DNA of 64,000 bases, taken from contig NZ_LIXZ01000001.1 in the NCBI RefSeq assembly GCF_001305855.1, forward strand, positions 124,001 through 188,000, read 5' to 3'. Each line of letters begins with the position of its first letter. Positions within the stretch are counted from its first letter, which is position 1. This stretch comes from Rossellomorea vietnamensis (GTDB lineage: Bacteria; Bacillota; Bacilli; Bacillales; Bacillaceae_B). Both the position numbers and the translations under genes were made by a program. The notes beneath the pieces were generated by a model. That model searched no databases. It saw only the letters and a list, made by a program, of their open reading frames with translations, and was not told the origin of the DNA. Positions 51,152 to 61,075 of the stretch are shown here, one piece after another.

Positions 51152-52252
51152 TTAATTCCTTGAATAGCGGCTTATATTCAACAAGACCCCTACAGCCATC
51201 AGCATGAGGGTCAAAGAAGATCCCCCGTAGCTCAAGAATGGAAGTGTAATCCCGGTTACGGGCATAAGCCCCGTCACTACCCCTACATTGATCATCACCT
51301 GGATCGCAATCATGGAAACGATCCCTAAAGCCAGGAAGCTTCCAAATAAATCAGGTGCACCCAATGCGATCCTGATCCCTCTCCACAAAATCAATGAAAA
51401 CAGGATCAACACCAGGGTTCCCCCTATAAATCCAAGTTCCTCTGCTAAAATAGCAAATATAAAGTCGTTTTGAGGTTCCGGTAAATAAAAGAACTTCTGT
51501 CTGCTCTGTCCGAGACCTAATCCGAATAATCCACCAGGCCCGATGGCATACAGGGACTGAATGATTTGAAAACCGCTATTGAGCGGATCCTGCCAGGGAT
51601 CTAAAAAGGATGTAATCCGTTTAATCCGGTAAGGCGCAGAAATGACGAGTCCTACAAATCCCAATAAACCGATCATGCCGAGCCCTACGAAATGTTTAAT
51701 CCGTGCGCCCGATATAAAGATCATCACAACAGAAGTCCCCACCATGACGGTACCCGTCCCCAAGTCCGGCTGAAGCATGATCATTCCAAATGCTGTAAAC
51801 ACCAGTAAAAGTGCCGGAAGGACTCCTTTTCTAAAAGAAGTAATATACTTTTGGTTCTCAGATAAATACTTTGATAGAAAAGCGATCATGGCGAGTTTCA
51901 TAAACTCCGAAGGCTGAATTGAAAAGGCGCCTACTCCGATCCAGCTCCTTGAACCATTCCGGAGCACCCCTATCCCGGGTATTAGAACGAGTACAAGGAG
52001 GACGAAGCAAATGATGATGATGATCTTTGACCAATTTCTCCACGTCCAGTACTCTACGTTCATAATGAAAAACATCGCGAACAGCCCTACACCCGCAAAG
52101 AGCACCTGTCTTTTTGCAAAGAAAAAGGAGTCATTAAATTTGTAATCTGCCCATACAGCACTCGCACTGTATACCATGACCAGTCCAATCGCAAGCAAAG
52201 TGAGTGTAACCACAATGAGTATAAAATCGGGAGTCGATTTTTTTAAAGGCAA
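51152..52252 (-). CDS. spoVE: Stage V sporulation protein E (SEDS glycosyltransferase)
   Basis: A 366-residue SEDS family peptidoglycan polymerase for spore cortex, working with SpoVD. It has ten TM segments. Conserved features are VMVYSASAVWADYKF, NGSRSWIGVGAFSIQPSEFM, MLQPDLGTGTVMVG with the catalytic Asp region, SGFQIIQSLYAIGPGGLFG and TGITLPFLSYGGSSL. Identity to B. subtilis SpoVE appears very high. The start is a rare TTG 52252 with GAGGTG upstream. It is followed by the murG/murB-less gap instead of murG. Confidence 0.96.
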   Translation of the reverse strand: MPLKKSTPDFILIVVTLTLLAIGLVMVYSASAVWADYKFNDSFFFAKRQVLFAGVGLFAMFFIMNVEYWTWRNWSKIIIIICFVLLVLVLIPGIGVLRNGSRSWIGVGAFSIQPSEFMKLAMIAFLSKYLSENQKYITSFRKGVLPALLLVFTAFGMIMLQPDLGTGTVMVGTSVVMIFISGARIKHFVGLGMIGLLGFVGLVISAPYRIKRITSFLDPWQDPLNSGFQIIQSLYAIGPGGLFGLGLGQSRQKFFYLPEPQNDFIFAILAEELGFIGGTLVLILFSLILWRGIRIALGAPDLFGSFLALGIVSMIAIQVMINVGVVTGLMPVTGITLPFLSYGGSSLTLMLMAVGVLLNISRYSRN

Positions 52253-52365
52253 TCCTAAACACCTCGAATAGACAAATTTAGAGCCGTTCGAGCAAAGAAA
52301 ACTACTGATCCCGGATTGAATGACTGGTTGTGTAAGTATGGATGCTCTATATGGACAAGCCCTTA

Positions 52366-53715
52366 TTAAAGCTTATGCACGGCCTCGATAAAAATGTCAC
52401 CGCGTTGTTCAAAAGTACGGTATTGATCCCAACTTGCACATGCAGGGGACAATAAAACGATATCCCCTTCCTGTGCATGCTCATAAGCAGCCGGAACCGC
52501 CTTTTCTACATTATCGACAGGTATAATCGTTTGTATCCCTGCCTTTTTCCCTGTTTCCACGAACTTCTCAGATGTTTCTCCAAAGGTGATCAATGTTTTG
52601 ACGTTTACGAGAAATGGAATCAGGTCATCAAACTCATTTCCACGATCCAAACCTCCTGCAAGCAATATAGTAGGGGATTCAAATGCTTTAAGCGCACTTT
52701 TGGTGGCCAGGCTGTTCGTTGCTTTAGAATCATTGTAAAATTTAATCCCATTCAATTCCCGAACGAATTGAGTACGATGCTTCACTCCCCCAAACGTACT
52801 CAATACCTTTCTGATGCTATCATTTGAAACTCCATATAATTTACAGGCAGCAACGGCACATAGGATATTTTCAAGATTATGAGCACCCGGAAGGACGATG
52901 GAGGATAATTCAACCACTTTTTCGTCCTTGAAATAAATCGCACGATCCTTAATATAGGCACCGCCTTCTATTTCCTTTTCGGTTGAGAAGCGAATTACCT
53001 GGGCTTTTGTAAAGCTGACCGCCTCCTGAACATGCTCTTGATCTCCGTTAATGATTAAATAGTCATTTTCCGTTTGATTTTTTGTAATATTGGATTTCGC
53101 TTTCCAGTATTCGCTCAAGTCCCCATGGTAATCAAGATGGGCATCATATAAATTTGTAATAATGGCAATGTGCGGAGCGAAGTCCTCTACCCCCATCAGC
53201 TGGAAAGAAGAAAGTTCCACTACCATCTTTTCATCCTCTTTCGCATTCTGGGCTACTTCAGAAGCAACGGTTCCGATATTTCCCGCGATAAGAGGCTTCT
53301 GATTATCCTCTTTTAACATTTCGAATAACAGTGTCGTGGTGGTTGTTTTTCCATTGGTTCCCGTGATCCCGATCATTTCCGCTTCGGAAATTAAATAAGC
53401 GAGCTCGACTTCTGTTAAAACGGGTATATTCTTCTCCATTGCTTTTTTTATCAATGGGTTATGATAGGGGATACCCGGATTCTTAACGACATATTGAAAA
53501 CCTTCATCCAGAAGCTCGATGGGATGACTTCCGCATATGACTTTAATCCCTTCCTGAAGAAGACCCTGTGCTTCGGGATTTTCCGACAAAGGCTTTTGGT
53601 CATTGACCGTAACGAATGCTTCTAACTTATGTAGGAGAGAGGCAGCACTTACCCCACTTTTTGCCAGCCCTAATACCAGTACTTTTTTATGTTTGAATTT
53701 CGTAATGTTTTTCAC
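52366..53715 (-). CDS. murD: UDP-MurNAc-Ala-D-Glu ligase
   Basis: A 449-residue enzyme that adds D-glutamate to UDP-MurNAc-L-Ala. It has an N-terminal Rossmann domain ([32 protein letters not shown]), the central ATP domain with [40 protein letters not shown] and [17 protein letters not shown], and the C-terminal domain with [17 protein letters not shown] and [12 protein letters not shown]. The start is GTG 53715, directly after the mraY stop, with GAGGTGTGG upstream. Confidence 0.97.
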   Translation of the reverse strand: MKNITKFKHKKVLVLGLAKSGVSAASLLHKLEAFVTVNDQKPLSENPEAQGLLQEGIKVICGSHPIELLDEGFQYVVKNPGIPYHNPLIKKAMEKNIPVLTEVELAYLISEAEMIGITGTNGKTTTTTLLFEMLKEDNQKPLIAGNIGTVASEVAQNAKEDEKMVVELSSFQLMGVEDFAPHIAIITNLYDAHLDYHGDLSEYWKAKSNITKNQTENDYLIINGDQEHVQEAVSFTKAQVIRFSTEKEIEGGAYIKDRAIYFKDEKVVELSSIVLPGAHNLENILCAVAACKLYGVSNDSIRKVLSTFGGVKHRTQFVRELNGIKFYNDSKATNSLATKSALKAFESPTILLAGGLDRGNEFDDLIPFLVNVKTLITFGETSEKFVETGKKAGIQTIIPVDNVEKAVPAAYEHAQEGDIVLLSPACASWDQYRTFEQRGDIFIEAVHKL

Positions 53716-54690
53716 TTATAACCACACCTCGATATAGATTCCTAAAACGGCAAAAAGTAATCCCACAGTCCAAAAAGTGACGACGACACGCCACTCCGAC
53801 CATCCGACCAACTCATAATGGTGGTGCAATGGGCTCATTTTGAAAATGCGTTTTCCGGTTGTTTTGAAGCTTGCCACCTGTAGGATGACAGAAAGAGTCT
53901 CAATGACGAATACTCCCCCGATAAGGATTAAAATGATTTCAAGCTTGGTTAAAATAGCAATCGTAGCGATCGCGCCTCCGAGTGCAAGTGAGCCGGTATC
54001 ACCCATGAATACTTTGGCTGGATGGGCATTGAAGACGAGGAAGCCAAGAACCGCCCCCACCACGGCTACTCCGAAGATGGCAACATCATACTGGGATTGG
54101 CTCCACGCAAGTACAGCCAGTGCACCAAATGCAATGGCACTCGTTCCGGACACCAAACCATCGAGACCATCCGTCAAATTGACGGCGTTTGAAAATCCAA
54201 CAAGCCAAAAAATAATGAATAAGCAATAAAACCAGCCTAATTCAAACGAGATATCCGTTAACGGTATCGAAACCGTGGTCGGAAAGTCGTTCTGTTTAAA
54301 GATAAGATAAAATATCACCGATATGACAATCTGTCCCAGCAGCTTCTGCTTGGAGGTCAAACCCAGATTCCTTTTCATCACGACTTTAATAAAATCATCA
54401 AGGAAACCCAATAAACCAAATCCGACCGTCACGAGGATCATTAAATACGTTTCAGGACCAGGTTCTGAGTATTTACCGGTCATCACAAATGTGGTGATGA
54501 CAATGGATACTAAGAACACGATCCCGCCCATCGTGGGGGTACCGGTCTTTTTTTGGTGCGACTCGGGACCTTCATCCCGGATGCTTTGTCCAAACTTCAA
54601 CCTTCTAAGGAAAGGGATGAACAAGGGGGCAAGCAATACGGTTATGAGAAACGCCATTATGATGGTAAAAAAGATCACTTGTTCCATCAT
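53716..54690 (-). CDS. mraY: Phospho-MurNAc-pentapeptide translocase
   Basis: A 324-residue polytopic enzyme that makes lipid I from UDP-MurNAc-pentapeptide and undecaprenyl phosphate. Motifs are [38 protein letters not shown] with the DD pair, [33 protein letters not shown] and [12 protein letters not shown] start at ATG 54690; the earlier ATG 54696 sits only 3 nt from GGAGG and is less likely. The gene upstream overlaps this start region. Confidence 0.96.
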   Translation of the reverse strand: MMEQVIFFTIIMAFLITVLLAPLFIPFLRRLKFGQSIRDEGPESHQKKTGTPTMGGIVFLVSIVITTFVMTGKYSEPGPETYLMILVTVGFGLLGFLDDFIKVVMKRNLGLTSKQKLLGQIVISVIFYLIFKQNDFPTTVSIPLTDISFELGWFYCLFIIFWLVGFSNAVNLTDGLDGLVSGTSAIAFGALAVLAWSQSQYDVAIFGVAVVGAVLGFLVFNAHPAKVFMGDTGSLALGGAIATIAILTKLEIILILIGGVFVIETLSVILQVASFKTTGKRIFKMSPLHHHYELVGWSEWRVVVTFWTVGLLFAVLGIYIEVWL

Positions 54691-54692
54691 CG

Positions 54693-55115
54693 TCATTCCC
54701 CTCCCATTCCATCGGTTGGATCCTGTAGAGATCCCTTCATAGATACATCATTTGTTTGATTTTGTTCAGATTCATTGCTAAAAATAAACTTCGTCATAAT
54801 TTCCCACTTTTCTTGATTGTAATTTTGTTTGTAACTCTCTTGTAAGTCTAAATATGCCCTGTACACATCCTCAACTATGAATAACGGAAAGTGATTGGGG
54901 ACATAAGACGGGATTTCTTCACCCTTGGGCCAAAGGGAAGCAATCGCTCCTTTTTCAATGCTCCTAAAAAGGTCCACTTCATCACCGACAGGTATATATA
55001 GTCCCTTCTCCATTCCCATCCTAGTTGAATTTGAAACTACTAAAAAGGGTAAACCCGGCAAACGGATTCCTTTGGTTTCAGGAAACTTTTTTCTAACTTC
55101 ATCATAAAGAAGCAT
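54693..55115 (-). CDS. Mur-ligase N-terminal-domain-only protein (MurF-like)
   Basis: A 140-residue gene between murE and mraY, where the full murF lies in many dcw clusters. It aligns along its length with the UDP-substrate-binding domain 1 of B. subtilis Mur[21 protein letters not shown] with [30 protein letters not shown] with FEAGVAAVLW, and [17 protein letters not shown] with ILVDDTLTALQHLAKAY. It then ends where the P-loop TGSNGKTT should be, replaced by TKFIFSNES and a polar tail. No ATP or C-terminal domain is present. It has its own GGGGG ribosome site, 2 bp after murE. Function unknown. Confidence 0.8.
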   Translation of the reverse strand: MLLYDEVRKKFPETKGIRLPGLPFLVVSNSTRMGMEKGLYIPVGDEVDLFRSIEKGAIASLWPKGEEIPSYVPNHFPLFIVEDVYRAYLDLQESYKQNYNQEKWEIMTKFIFSNESEQNQTNDVSMKGSLQDPTDGMGGE

Positions 55116-55117
55116 TC

Positions 55118-56578
55118 CTACATCCCCCTGATGAAGTGTCTCGCCACTTCCCGATCATCAAAATCGTATACATGATTACCTATGATTTGATAGGTTTCAT
55201 GTCCTTTCCCGGCAATCAGGACGACATCTTCCGGTTTCGCAATGCTCAAGGCTTCTTTGATCGCCTCTTTGCGATCAACGATCAATTGATATTGTTTGCC
55301 GACCACTCCTGCTTTCATATCCTTCAGGATAGCCACAGGATCTTCTGTCCTCGGATTATCAGAAGTGAAGATGGCATAATCGCCGTAATCACAGGCTATT
55401 TCTGCCATTATCGGCCTCTTGATCCTGTCCCTGTCCCCTCCACACCCGACCACTACTATTACCTGGCCATTTGTAATCGTCCGGATGGTCTCTAATACAT
55501 TTTTCAAGCCATCCGGGGTATGGGCATAGTCGACGATGACCGAAAAGGGCTGACCTTCTGAAATTGTTTCAAACCGTCCCCTGACCCCTTTGGCTTTTTC
55601 AAGACTCTTTATACTTTCATCAATTGGTATACCCGCAGCAAACGCTGTGGCTATTGCAGCCAGTGCGTTGTATACATTAAACTTCCCTGCATACTTTAAA
55701 ACGAGTTCCCGTTCCCCAAATGGAGAGACAAGGGTGAAGACCGACTCTGTTGCCCTAAGCACCACATCTTTTGCATGGAAGTCAGCTGATGGAGACAGTC
55801 CATATGTAATGACATGGGCGGCTGTTGATTTGATGAAATAATCCGCTGCATCATCGTCCTTATTAATAATGGCATACTTAGGGGATTTCTTAAAATAAGT
55901 ATTCCCTAATTGAGAAAACAATAAGCCCTTTGCATTACGGTAGTTTTCCATTGTTTTGTGATAATCAAGATGATCCTGTGTCAGATTCGTAAACACAGCA
56001 ATATCATAGTCACAGCCGTGCACACGACCTTGATCCAAAGCATGTGAAGAAACTTCCATGATGGCGGACCGCACCCCTTTATCGCAAAATCGTCTGAATG
56101 TCTGCTGAAGGATTAAACTGTCAGGCGTCGTATTATGACTGACCTCCAACTCCTCCCCCACTTTGATATGCAGAGTTCCAATCAACCCTGTCTTCATCCC
56201 ACTCTGGGTGAAAACGTGATCGATGAGGTGTGTCGTCGTTGTTTTGCCATTTGTCCCCGTCACACCGACCAGGAGCAGTTGATGGGAAGGCTGTTTATAA
56301 AAATGGTCCGAAAGTATAGCCATCGCTTTCTTTGTGTCTGGAACAATAATGACAGGCACGCCTGCGTCCAGTTTCCTTTCTGCAAGGATCGCTGCCGCTC
56401 CATTCTTCTCGGCCACTCCCGCAAGAGAGTGGCTATCGATCTCCAATCCATTAATACAGATAAATAAATCACCATTCTTTACTTTCTTATGGTGGTTCGC
56501 GATGTTTGAAATAGCTGGATTCCCTTCACCCTGTACTGAGAAAAACGGTAGTACTTCCAGCAAAGTGTGCAATCTCAT
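55118..56578 (-). CDS. murE: UDP-MurNAc-tripeptide synthetase (meso-DAP adding)
   Basis: A 486-residue ligase that adds meso-diaminopimelate to UDP-MurNAc-Ala-Glu. It has domain 1 (1-100), ATP site [69 protein letters not shown] with the carbamylated-Lys region, and the DAP signature FTSDNPRTEDP (DNPR, not the Lys-type motif). The start ATG 56578 has GAGGAG upstream. The organism therefore has A1-gamma type peptidoglycan by inference. Confidence 0.97.
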   Translation of the reverse strand: MRLHTLLEVLPFFSVQGEGNPAISNIANHHKKVKNGDLFICINGLEIDSHSLAGVAEKNGAAAILAERKLDAGVPVIIVPDTKKAMAILSDHFYKQPSHQLLLVGVTGTNGKTTTTHLIDHVFTQSGMKTGLIGTLHIKVGEELEVSHNTTPDSLILQQTFRRFCDKGVRSAIMEVSSHALDQGRVHGCDYDIAVFTNLTQDHLDYHKTMENYRNAKGLLFSQLGNTYFKKSPKYAIINKDDDAADYFIKSTAAHVITYGLSPSADFHAKDVVLRATESVFTLVSPFGERELVLKYAGKFNVYNALAAIATAFAAGIPIDESIKSLEKAKGVRGRFETISEGQPFSVIVDYAHTPDGLKNVLETIRTITNGQVIVVVGCGGDRDRIKRPIMAEIACDYGDYAIFTSDNPRTEDPVAILKDMKAGVVGKQYQLIVDRKEAIKEALSIAKPEDVVLIAGKGHETYQIIGNHVYDFDDREVARHFIRGM

Positions 56579-56704
56579 CTTTTCAACTCCTCACAGGCAG
56601 AAAGCAACCTTTTTATATTTTACAAAAAAAAATGAATGAAAGCTATCAACCTTTTAACTTAGTTCGGTATCTTTTTAACGTCACGAGTGGTGACACTTTA
56701 TACC

Positions 56705-56732
56705 CCGGGGATTCAATGATCCAAATCCCCGG
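56705..56732. other. Stable hairpin upstream of murE
   Basis: A 9-bp perfect stem CCGGGGATT/AATCCCCGG with a 10-nt loop, in the 206-bp spoVD-murE interval. There is no T-run, so it is not a standard terminator. A second small stem GTCAC/GTGAC follows (56681-56695). It may be an RNA-processing or stability element. Confidence 0.45.
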
Positions 56733-56784
56733 CACAAATAAAAAGTATATCATGAAATGAGTATTGTGTAGACCTGCTCCTCTA

Positions 56785-58704
56785 TTATTCTTCAGATAGA
56801 TAAACCCTTACCTTTGAACCCTGTTTGATTTTCACTCCCGGGTCCGGAGACTGACTTACCACTTTTTCTCCGCTTCCGCTTACGTCCAGGTCCAGATTAA
56901 CAAGTTGTTCCTGCAGTTCATTCTTTGTCAATCCGACCAGGTCCGGGGTTTCAACCAATGGGGTGTCGGTCCAGGTCATCTCTTTTTCAATTTGACCCTT
57001 ACGCTTCGGTACCCCCATGGCCTCCAGACTATCCCCTATGATACTTCCTCCGATCGGGGCTGCTACGACCCCACCGAATTGAATCGTGCCCTTCGGATTA
57101 TCGACAGCGACATACACTACAATCTGAGGATCATCTGCAGGAGCAACTCCCATAAAGGAAACGATATGATTGTTTTCCAGGTACTTACCATCCTTTGCCT
57201 TTTGCGCTGTCCCCGTTTTCCCACCTACCCGGTAACCATCAACAAACGCTTTCTTTCCGCTTCCTTTGGCCACGACACTCTCCAACGCTTCACGAATCTG
57301 CTTTGACGTTTCTTCGGAAATGACCCTTTTCTTAATCTGAGGGCTCTTTCTCATGACCACTTCTCCGGTTGAAGGGTCGATAAGCTCTTTTGCGATATAA
57401 GGCTGATAGAGTACTCCTCCGTTGACTGCCGCTGACACTGCTGCGACCTGTTGAATTGGGGTGACGGCCACCCCCTGGCCAAATGCGGTTGTCGCCTGCT
57501 CTACAGGCCCCACACGGTCGAGGTTAAAGAGAATCCCCTTCCCTTCCCCTTGTAGATCAATTCCCGTCTTTTCACCAAATCCAAAATCATGGATATAACT
57601 GAATAATTTTTCTTTCCCCAACCTTTGACCCAGTTCGACAAATCCGGGGTTACATGAGTTCTGAACCACTTCCAGGAATGTTTGCGTCCCGTGTCCCCCA
57701 CGCTTCCAGCAGTGGAGAGTCGACCCCGCCACTTCGATATGCCCGGGGTCATGAAATGTCTCTTTATAAAGATCCACCTTCTTTTCTTCAAGGGCGGCTG
57801 CAAGAGTAATGATCTTGAAGGTAGAACCCGGTTCATACGTGCTCCAAATTGGTAGATTCCGATTATAGATCTCCTGTGGTACATTGCGGAAGTTAGCCGG
57901 ATCGAATGTTGGTCTGCTCGACATGGCCAGTATTTCACCATTCTTAGGGTTCATGGCTATGGCAATGATGCCATCCGGATTATACGTCGCCTCTGCGATA
58001 TCCAATTCACGCTCAACGATTGTCTGTACCTTGGTATCGATCGTTAACTTTAAATCCAGCCCATTCTCGGGTTTTTCAAAGTCATCTGCCATATCAGGCA
58101 TTCTCTTTCCTTTGGCATCGGAGAAAAATTTCACATACCCCTTATCTCCACTAAGCTCTTCATCATACGAAAGTTCCAGCCCCATAAGCCCTTGATTATC
58201 GATTCCGGCGAAGCCGAGTACATGGGATAAATAACTTCCATATGGATAATAACGCTTAGAATCCTCCCCTAAATACACACCCTTTAAGTTTAAATCCCTT
58301 ACTTCTTTCGCTTTCTCATACGAGATCTTCCTTGCTTCCTTTATCAACACCATATTGGCTTTCTGTGTTACATATTTATATGCAGACTCCACTGAAATAT
58401 TAAGAACCGCCGCCAGTTTATCCGCTGTCCCCTGAGGATCCGTAATTTGCCGCGGAACGACAAATATCGTCGGTGCACTTTGATTCCCGGCGAGTTCCAC
58501 TCCATTTCGGTCTACTATTTTCCCTCTCTCAGGTTGAAATGGGATATTTCGACTCCAGGAGTCTTTTGCCAAACCGGTAAGCCAGTCCCCTTTAAAAAAC
58601 TGAACATACCCCAGCCTGATATCTATGATGGAGAAAATAAGGACCCCTACTACAAGCGCTACTGCCAATCTCTTCCTTACTGTTACATTGGATACTCTTT
58701 TCAC
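56785..58704 (-). CDS. spoVD: Stage V sporulation protein D (class B PBP)
   Basis: A 639-residue transpeptidase for spore cortex, partner of SpoVE. It has one TM (about 12-33), the PBP dimer domain (60-230), the transpeptidase with TYEPGSTFKIITLAA (Ser-Lys), SCN in NSCNPGFVELG, KTG in GGKTGTAQKAKDG, and one C-terminal PASTA domain. Two extracellular Cys (HCWKRGG and NSCN) match the redox pair in B. subtilis SpoVD that StoA reduces. I chose GTG 58704, with GGGGAGG 8 nt upstream; the ATG 58737 lies in the promoter region. Confidence 0.95.
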   Translation of the reverse strand: MKRVSNVTVRKRLAVALVVGVLIFSIIDIRLGYVQFFKGDWLTGLAKDSWSRNIPFQPERGKIVDRNGVELAGNQSAPTIFVVPRQITDPQGTADKLAAVLNISVESAYKYVTQKANMVLIKEARKISYEKAKEVRDLNLKGVYLGEDSKRYYPYGSYLSHVLGFAGIDNQGLMGLELSYDEELSGDKGYVKFFSDAKGKRMPDMADDFEKPENGLDLKLTIDTKVQTIVERELDIAEATYNPDGIIAIAMNPKNGEILAMSSRPTFDPANFRNVPQEIYNRNLPIWSTYEPGSTFKIITLAAALEEKKVDLYKETFHDPGHIEVAGSTLHCWKRGGHGTQTFLEVVQNSCNPGFVELGQRLGKEKLFSYIHDFGFGEKTGIDLQGEGKGILFNLDRVGPVEQATTAFGQGVAVTPIQQVAAVSAAVNGGVLYQPYIAKELIDPSTGEVVMRKSPQIKKRVISEETSKQIREALESVVAKGSGKKAFVDGYRVGGKTGTAQKAKDGKYLENNHIVSFMGVAPADDPQIVVYVAVDNPKGTIQFGGVVAAPIGGSIIGDSLEAMGVPKRKGQIEKEMTWTDTPLVETPDLVGLTKNELQEQLVNLDLDVSGSGEKVVSQSPDPGVKIKQGSKVRVYLSEE

Positions 58705-58735
58705 AAATGGAACCTCCCCTTCTATGGCTCGTTCC

Positions 58736-58764
58736 ATTATATGCTTGGACTTATGGTGGTATGT
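58736..58764 (-). promoter_or_regulatory. Candidate sigma-E promoter of spoVD
   Basis: Minus-strand ACATACC (58764-58758), a 14-nt spacer and CATATAAT (58743-58736). The -10 fits sigma-E CATAnnnT closely and the 14-nt spacer is typical. The predicted start is about 25 nt upstream of the chosen GTG. Confidence 0.5.
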
Positions 58765-58825
58765 TTGAATTCAGTGAAAGACTAAATGGCTGCTTTAAGC
58801 GGAATACCGTTTTGTGTAAGGATGG

Positions 58826-58864
58826 ACAAAAAGGGATGACTCCGGTTTTAGAGTCATCCCTTTT
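58826..58864 (-). terminator. Terminator of the mraZ-rsmH-ftsL-pbpB operon
   Basis: A perfect 14-bp stem AAAAGGGATGACTC/GAGTCATCCCTTTT with an 8-nt loop and U-run on the minus strand, directly after the pbpB stop. It separates division genes from sporulation gene spoVD. Confidence 0.92.
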
Positions 58865-58867
58865 ATG

Positions 58868-61075
58868 CTAATTTAATTGTTGTTCTTCCTCTTCTTTTGG
58901 TGCAGCTGCTTCTTCAGGGGTCTTAAAGTTGACGACGAGTGGCTCATCTTTATTGACCTTTATCCCAGGCTGTATATTCTGGCTGAAAGCATATCCATTT
59001 CCAACCATATTGATCTTTAGACCGGCGATATTGGCTACTTTAAAGACATCCCTTACAGACCATCCTTTCATATCCGGAATGGTAATGTCTCCATCGGTTT
59101 TGATCACAACTCTTTCACCTTCAAGCATAGGGTTTCCTCCTTGAGGAAGCTGTTTGACCACTTCTGAACCATTTCCGACCACGATAGGAGTGACCCCTGC
59201 TTTCTCCAGCTCTTTTTTCGCTTCTTCCACGCTCATCTCCCTCGTTTCAGGGAGTGATTGTTTCTTCAGGCTCACTTTTTCCTGAGGCTTGATGTTCAGG
59301 TATTTTAAGCTGTTTTGCATAACAGGATTGAAGACGGCCGAGACCGGATCCGATCCGATTTCAGTCGGTTCCAATTCAGGCTGTTGGACCCCGACATACA
59401 CGATTAACTGAGGATCGTCGATGGGCGCCATACCCATGAAGGAGAAAAGATAATTTTCTTTCCCTACCATATAACGACCATTTGATGGATCAGGAATCTG
59501 ACCCGAACCCGATTTACCTCCGACACGATATCCTTCTATCGCAAACTTCTGTCCTGTACCATGTTCAGATGTGACGGTCGTCTCCAGGTACTCCCTGGTC
59601 TTGATCGCCGTTTCTTTCGAAATGGGGCTTCCTGAAACTTCAGGCTTCGTCTCTTTGATGACTTTCTTTGTATTCGGATCGACGATCTTTGAAATGACAT
59701 AAGGCTTCATCATTTTCCCATCATTGGCAATCGCCGACTCCGCCTGAACCATTTGAAGCGGTGTGACGGTCGTACCTTGACCGAAGATGGTCGTGTATTT
59801 TTCAATCGGGTAATGGTAAAGGATCGAACCCGATGCCTCATTTGGTAACCCTACGTCTGTCGCTTCTCCAAAACCAAAGTCATGTAAATAGTTTTCATAT
59901 TTCTTAAACCCGATTTTATCCAGCAGATTCGCAAATGCAACATTGGAAGACCTTTGAACGCCTTCAAGGAATGTAATCGTTCCCCAGCCTTCTCCTCCAT
60001 TATGATCCCGGATCGGATTTGGAACATTTTCCACATAATACTTACCAGATTCATACGTTTCATTCGGATTGAATTTCCCTTCATTCACTGCAGCTGCTAG
60101 GGAGAAAGACTTCATCGTGGATCCCGGTTCATATGTATCTTCTACGATGATATTCGTCCAGTTATCCAAAAGCCCCTCCCGTGTATCCGGGTGAAAGGTA
60201 GGTCTTTGACTCATGGCAAGAATCTTCCCTGTTTTCGGGTCAGAAACAATCGCAAACATTTTCTTGGGCTTGTATTTTTTCTGGACTTCATTCATTGCTT
60301 CTTCAAGGAAGGTTTGAATTTTCTTATCGATGGTCAGATAAAGGTCATCCCCGTCCTTCGGTGGAGTAACATGTTCGTCTGAATTTGGTAGTAGATAGCC
60401 CCACACATCACTCTTATATGCAACAGAGCCATCCTTGCCTTTCAATACATCATTGAAGCTTGCTTCCACTCCCATTTTACCCACTGTTGTAGAATCCCCA
60501 TCGTCGTCCGTTGTTTTCTGCGCGAACCCGATAAGATGTGAGGCGAAGGAGCCGTTAGGATAGAATCGCTTCGCTTCCTTCCTGAATGTAACACCAGGAA
60601 TATCTTCTTCTTTGATTTCGAGCATCATCTGATGGGATAAATCTCTACCTGGAGCACCAAATTCCACTTGATACGGAAGTTTATTGTTTTGACCTTTTTT
60701 GGTTAACCGGTCGTAAATTGCACTTTCCTTCATATTAAGATATTTGGAGAGGACTTTGGCGGTCTTTTCCGGGTCTGTCACATGCTTCGGTTTTTTGGGA
60801 TCGCTCGTAATACTTGGATCTAATATCGCAACCAGTGTATAAGCGGACGTATCCTCTGCAATGACTTCCCCTTTCCCGTCAAAGATCGTTCCTCTGTGCG
60901 CTTCTAAAATATGACTTTTAATGTATTTTTTCGCTGCTTGTGAAGCGAGGACCTTTCCATCTGCTTCCCCCGTGACCTGAATTGTGACAAATCGCACCAT
61001 TAATACAAAAAAGAGCAAGCCGAAAATCCCGAAAAGGATGGCTGCCCCTATGTTCATACTTGGTCTTTTTTTCAT
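58868..61075 (-). CDS. pbpB: Penicillin-binding protein 2B (septal transpeptidase)
   Basis: A 735-residue class B PBP essential for septal peptidoglycan, partner of FtsL/DivIB. TM (about 10-32), dimer domain, transpeptidase with TYEPGSTMKSFSLAA (Ser-Lys), SSN in QRSSNVAFA, and GGKSGSGQIPD as the KTG-equivalent (KSG). Two C-terminal PASTA domains (about 595-715) end in an acidic Glu/Gln tail. The ATG shares one base with the ftsL stop (TAATG). KSG in place of KTG is also found in B. subtilis PBP2B. Confidence 0.96.
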   Translation of the reverse strand: MKKRPSMNIGAAILFGIFGLLFFVLMVRFVTIQVTGEADGKVLASQAAKKYIKSHILEAHRGTIFDGKGEVIAEDTSAYTLVAILDPSITSDPKKPKHVTDPEKTAKVLSKYLNMKESAIYDRLTKKGQNNKLPYQVEFGAPGRDLSHQMMLEIKEEDIPGVTFRKEAKRFYPNGSFASHLIGFAQKTTDDDGDSTTVGKMGVEASFNDVLKGKDGSVAYKSDVWGYLLPNSDEHVTPPKDGDDLYLTIDKKIQTFLEEAMNEVQKKYKPKKMFAIVSDPKTGKILAMSQRPTFHPDTREGLLDNWTNIIVEDTYEPGSTMKSFSLAAAVNEGKFNPNETYESGKYYVENVPNPIRDHNGGEGWGTITFLEGVQRSSNVAFANLLDKIGFKKYENYLHDFGFGEATDVGLPNEASGSILYHYPIEKYTTIFGQGTTVTPLQMVQAESAIANDGKMMKPYVISKIVDPNTKKVIKETKPEVSGSPISKETAIKTREYLETTVTSEHGTGQKFAIEGYRVGGKSGSGQIPDPSNGRYMVGKENYLFSFMGMAPIDDPQLIVYVGVQQPELEPTEIGSDPVSAVFNPVMQNSLKYLNIKPQEKVSLKKQSLPETREMSVEEAKKELEKAGVTPIVVGNGSEVVKQLPQGGNPMLEGERVVIKTDGDITIPDMKGWSVRDVFKVANIAGLKINMVGNGYAFSQNIQPGIKVNKDEPLVVNFKTPEEAAAPKEEEEQQLN

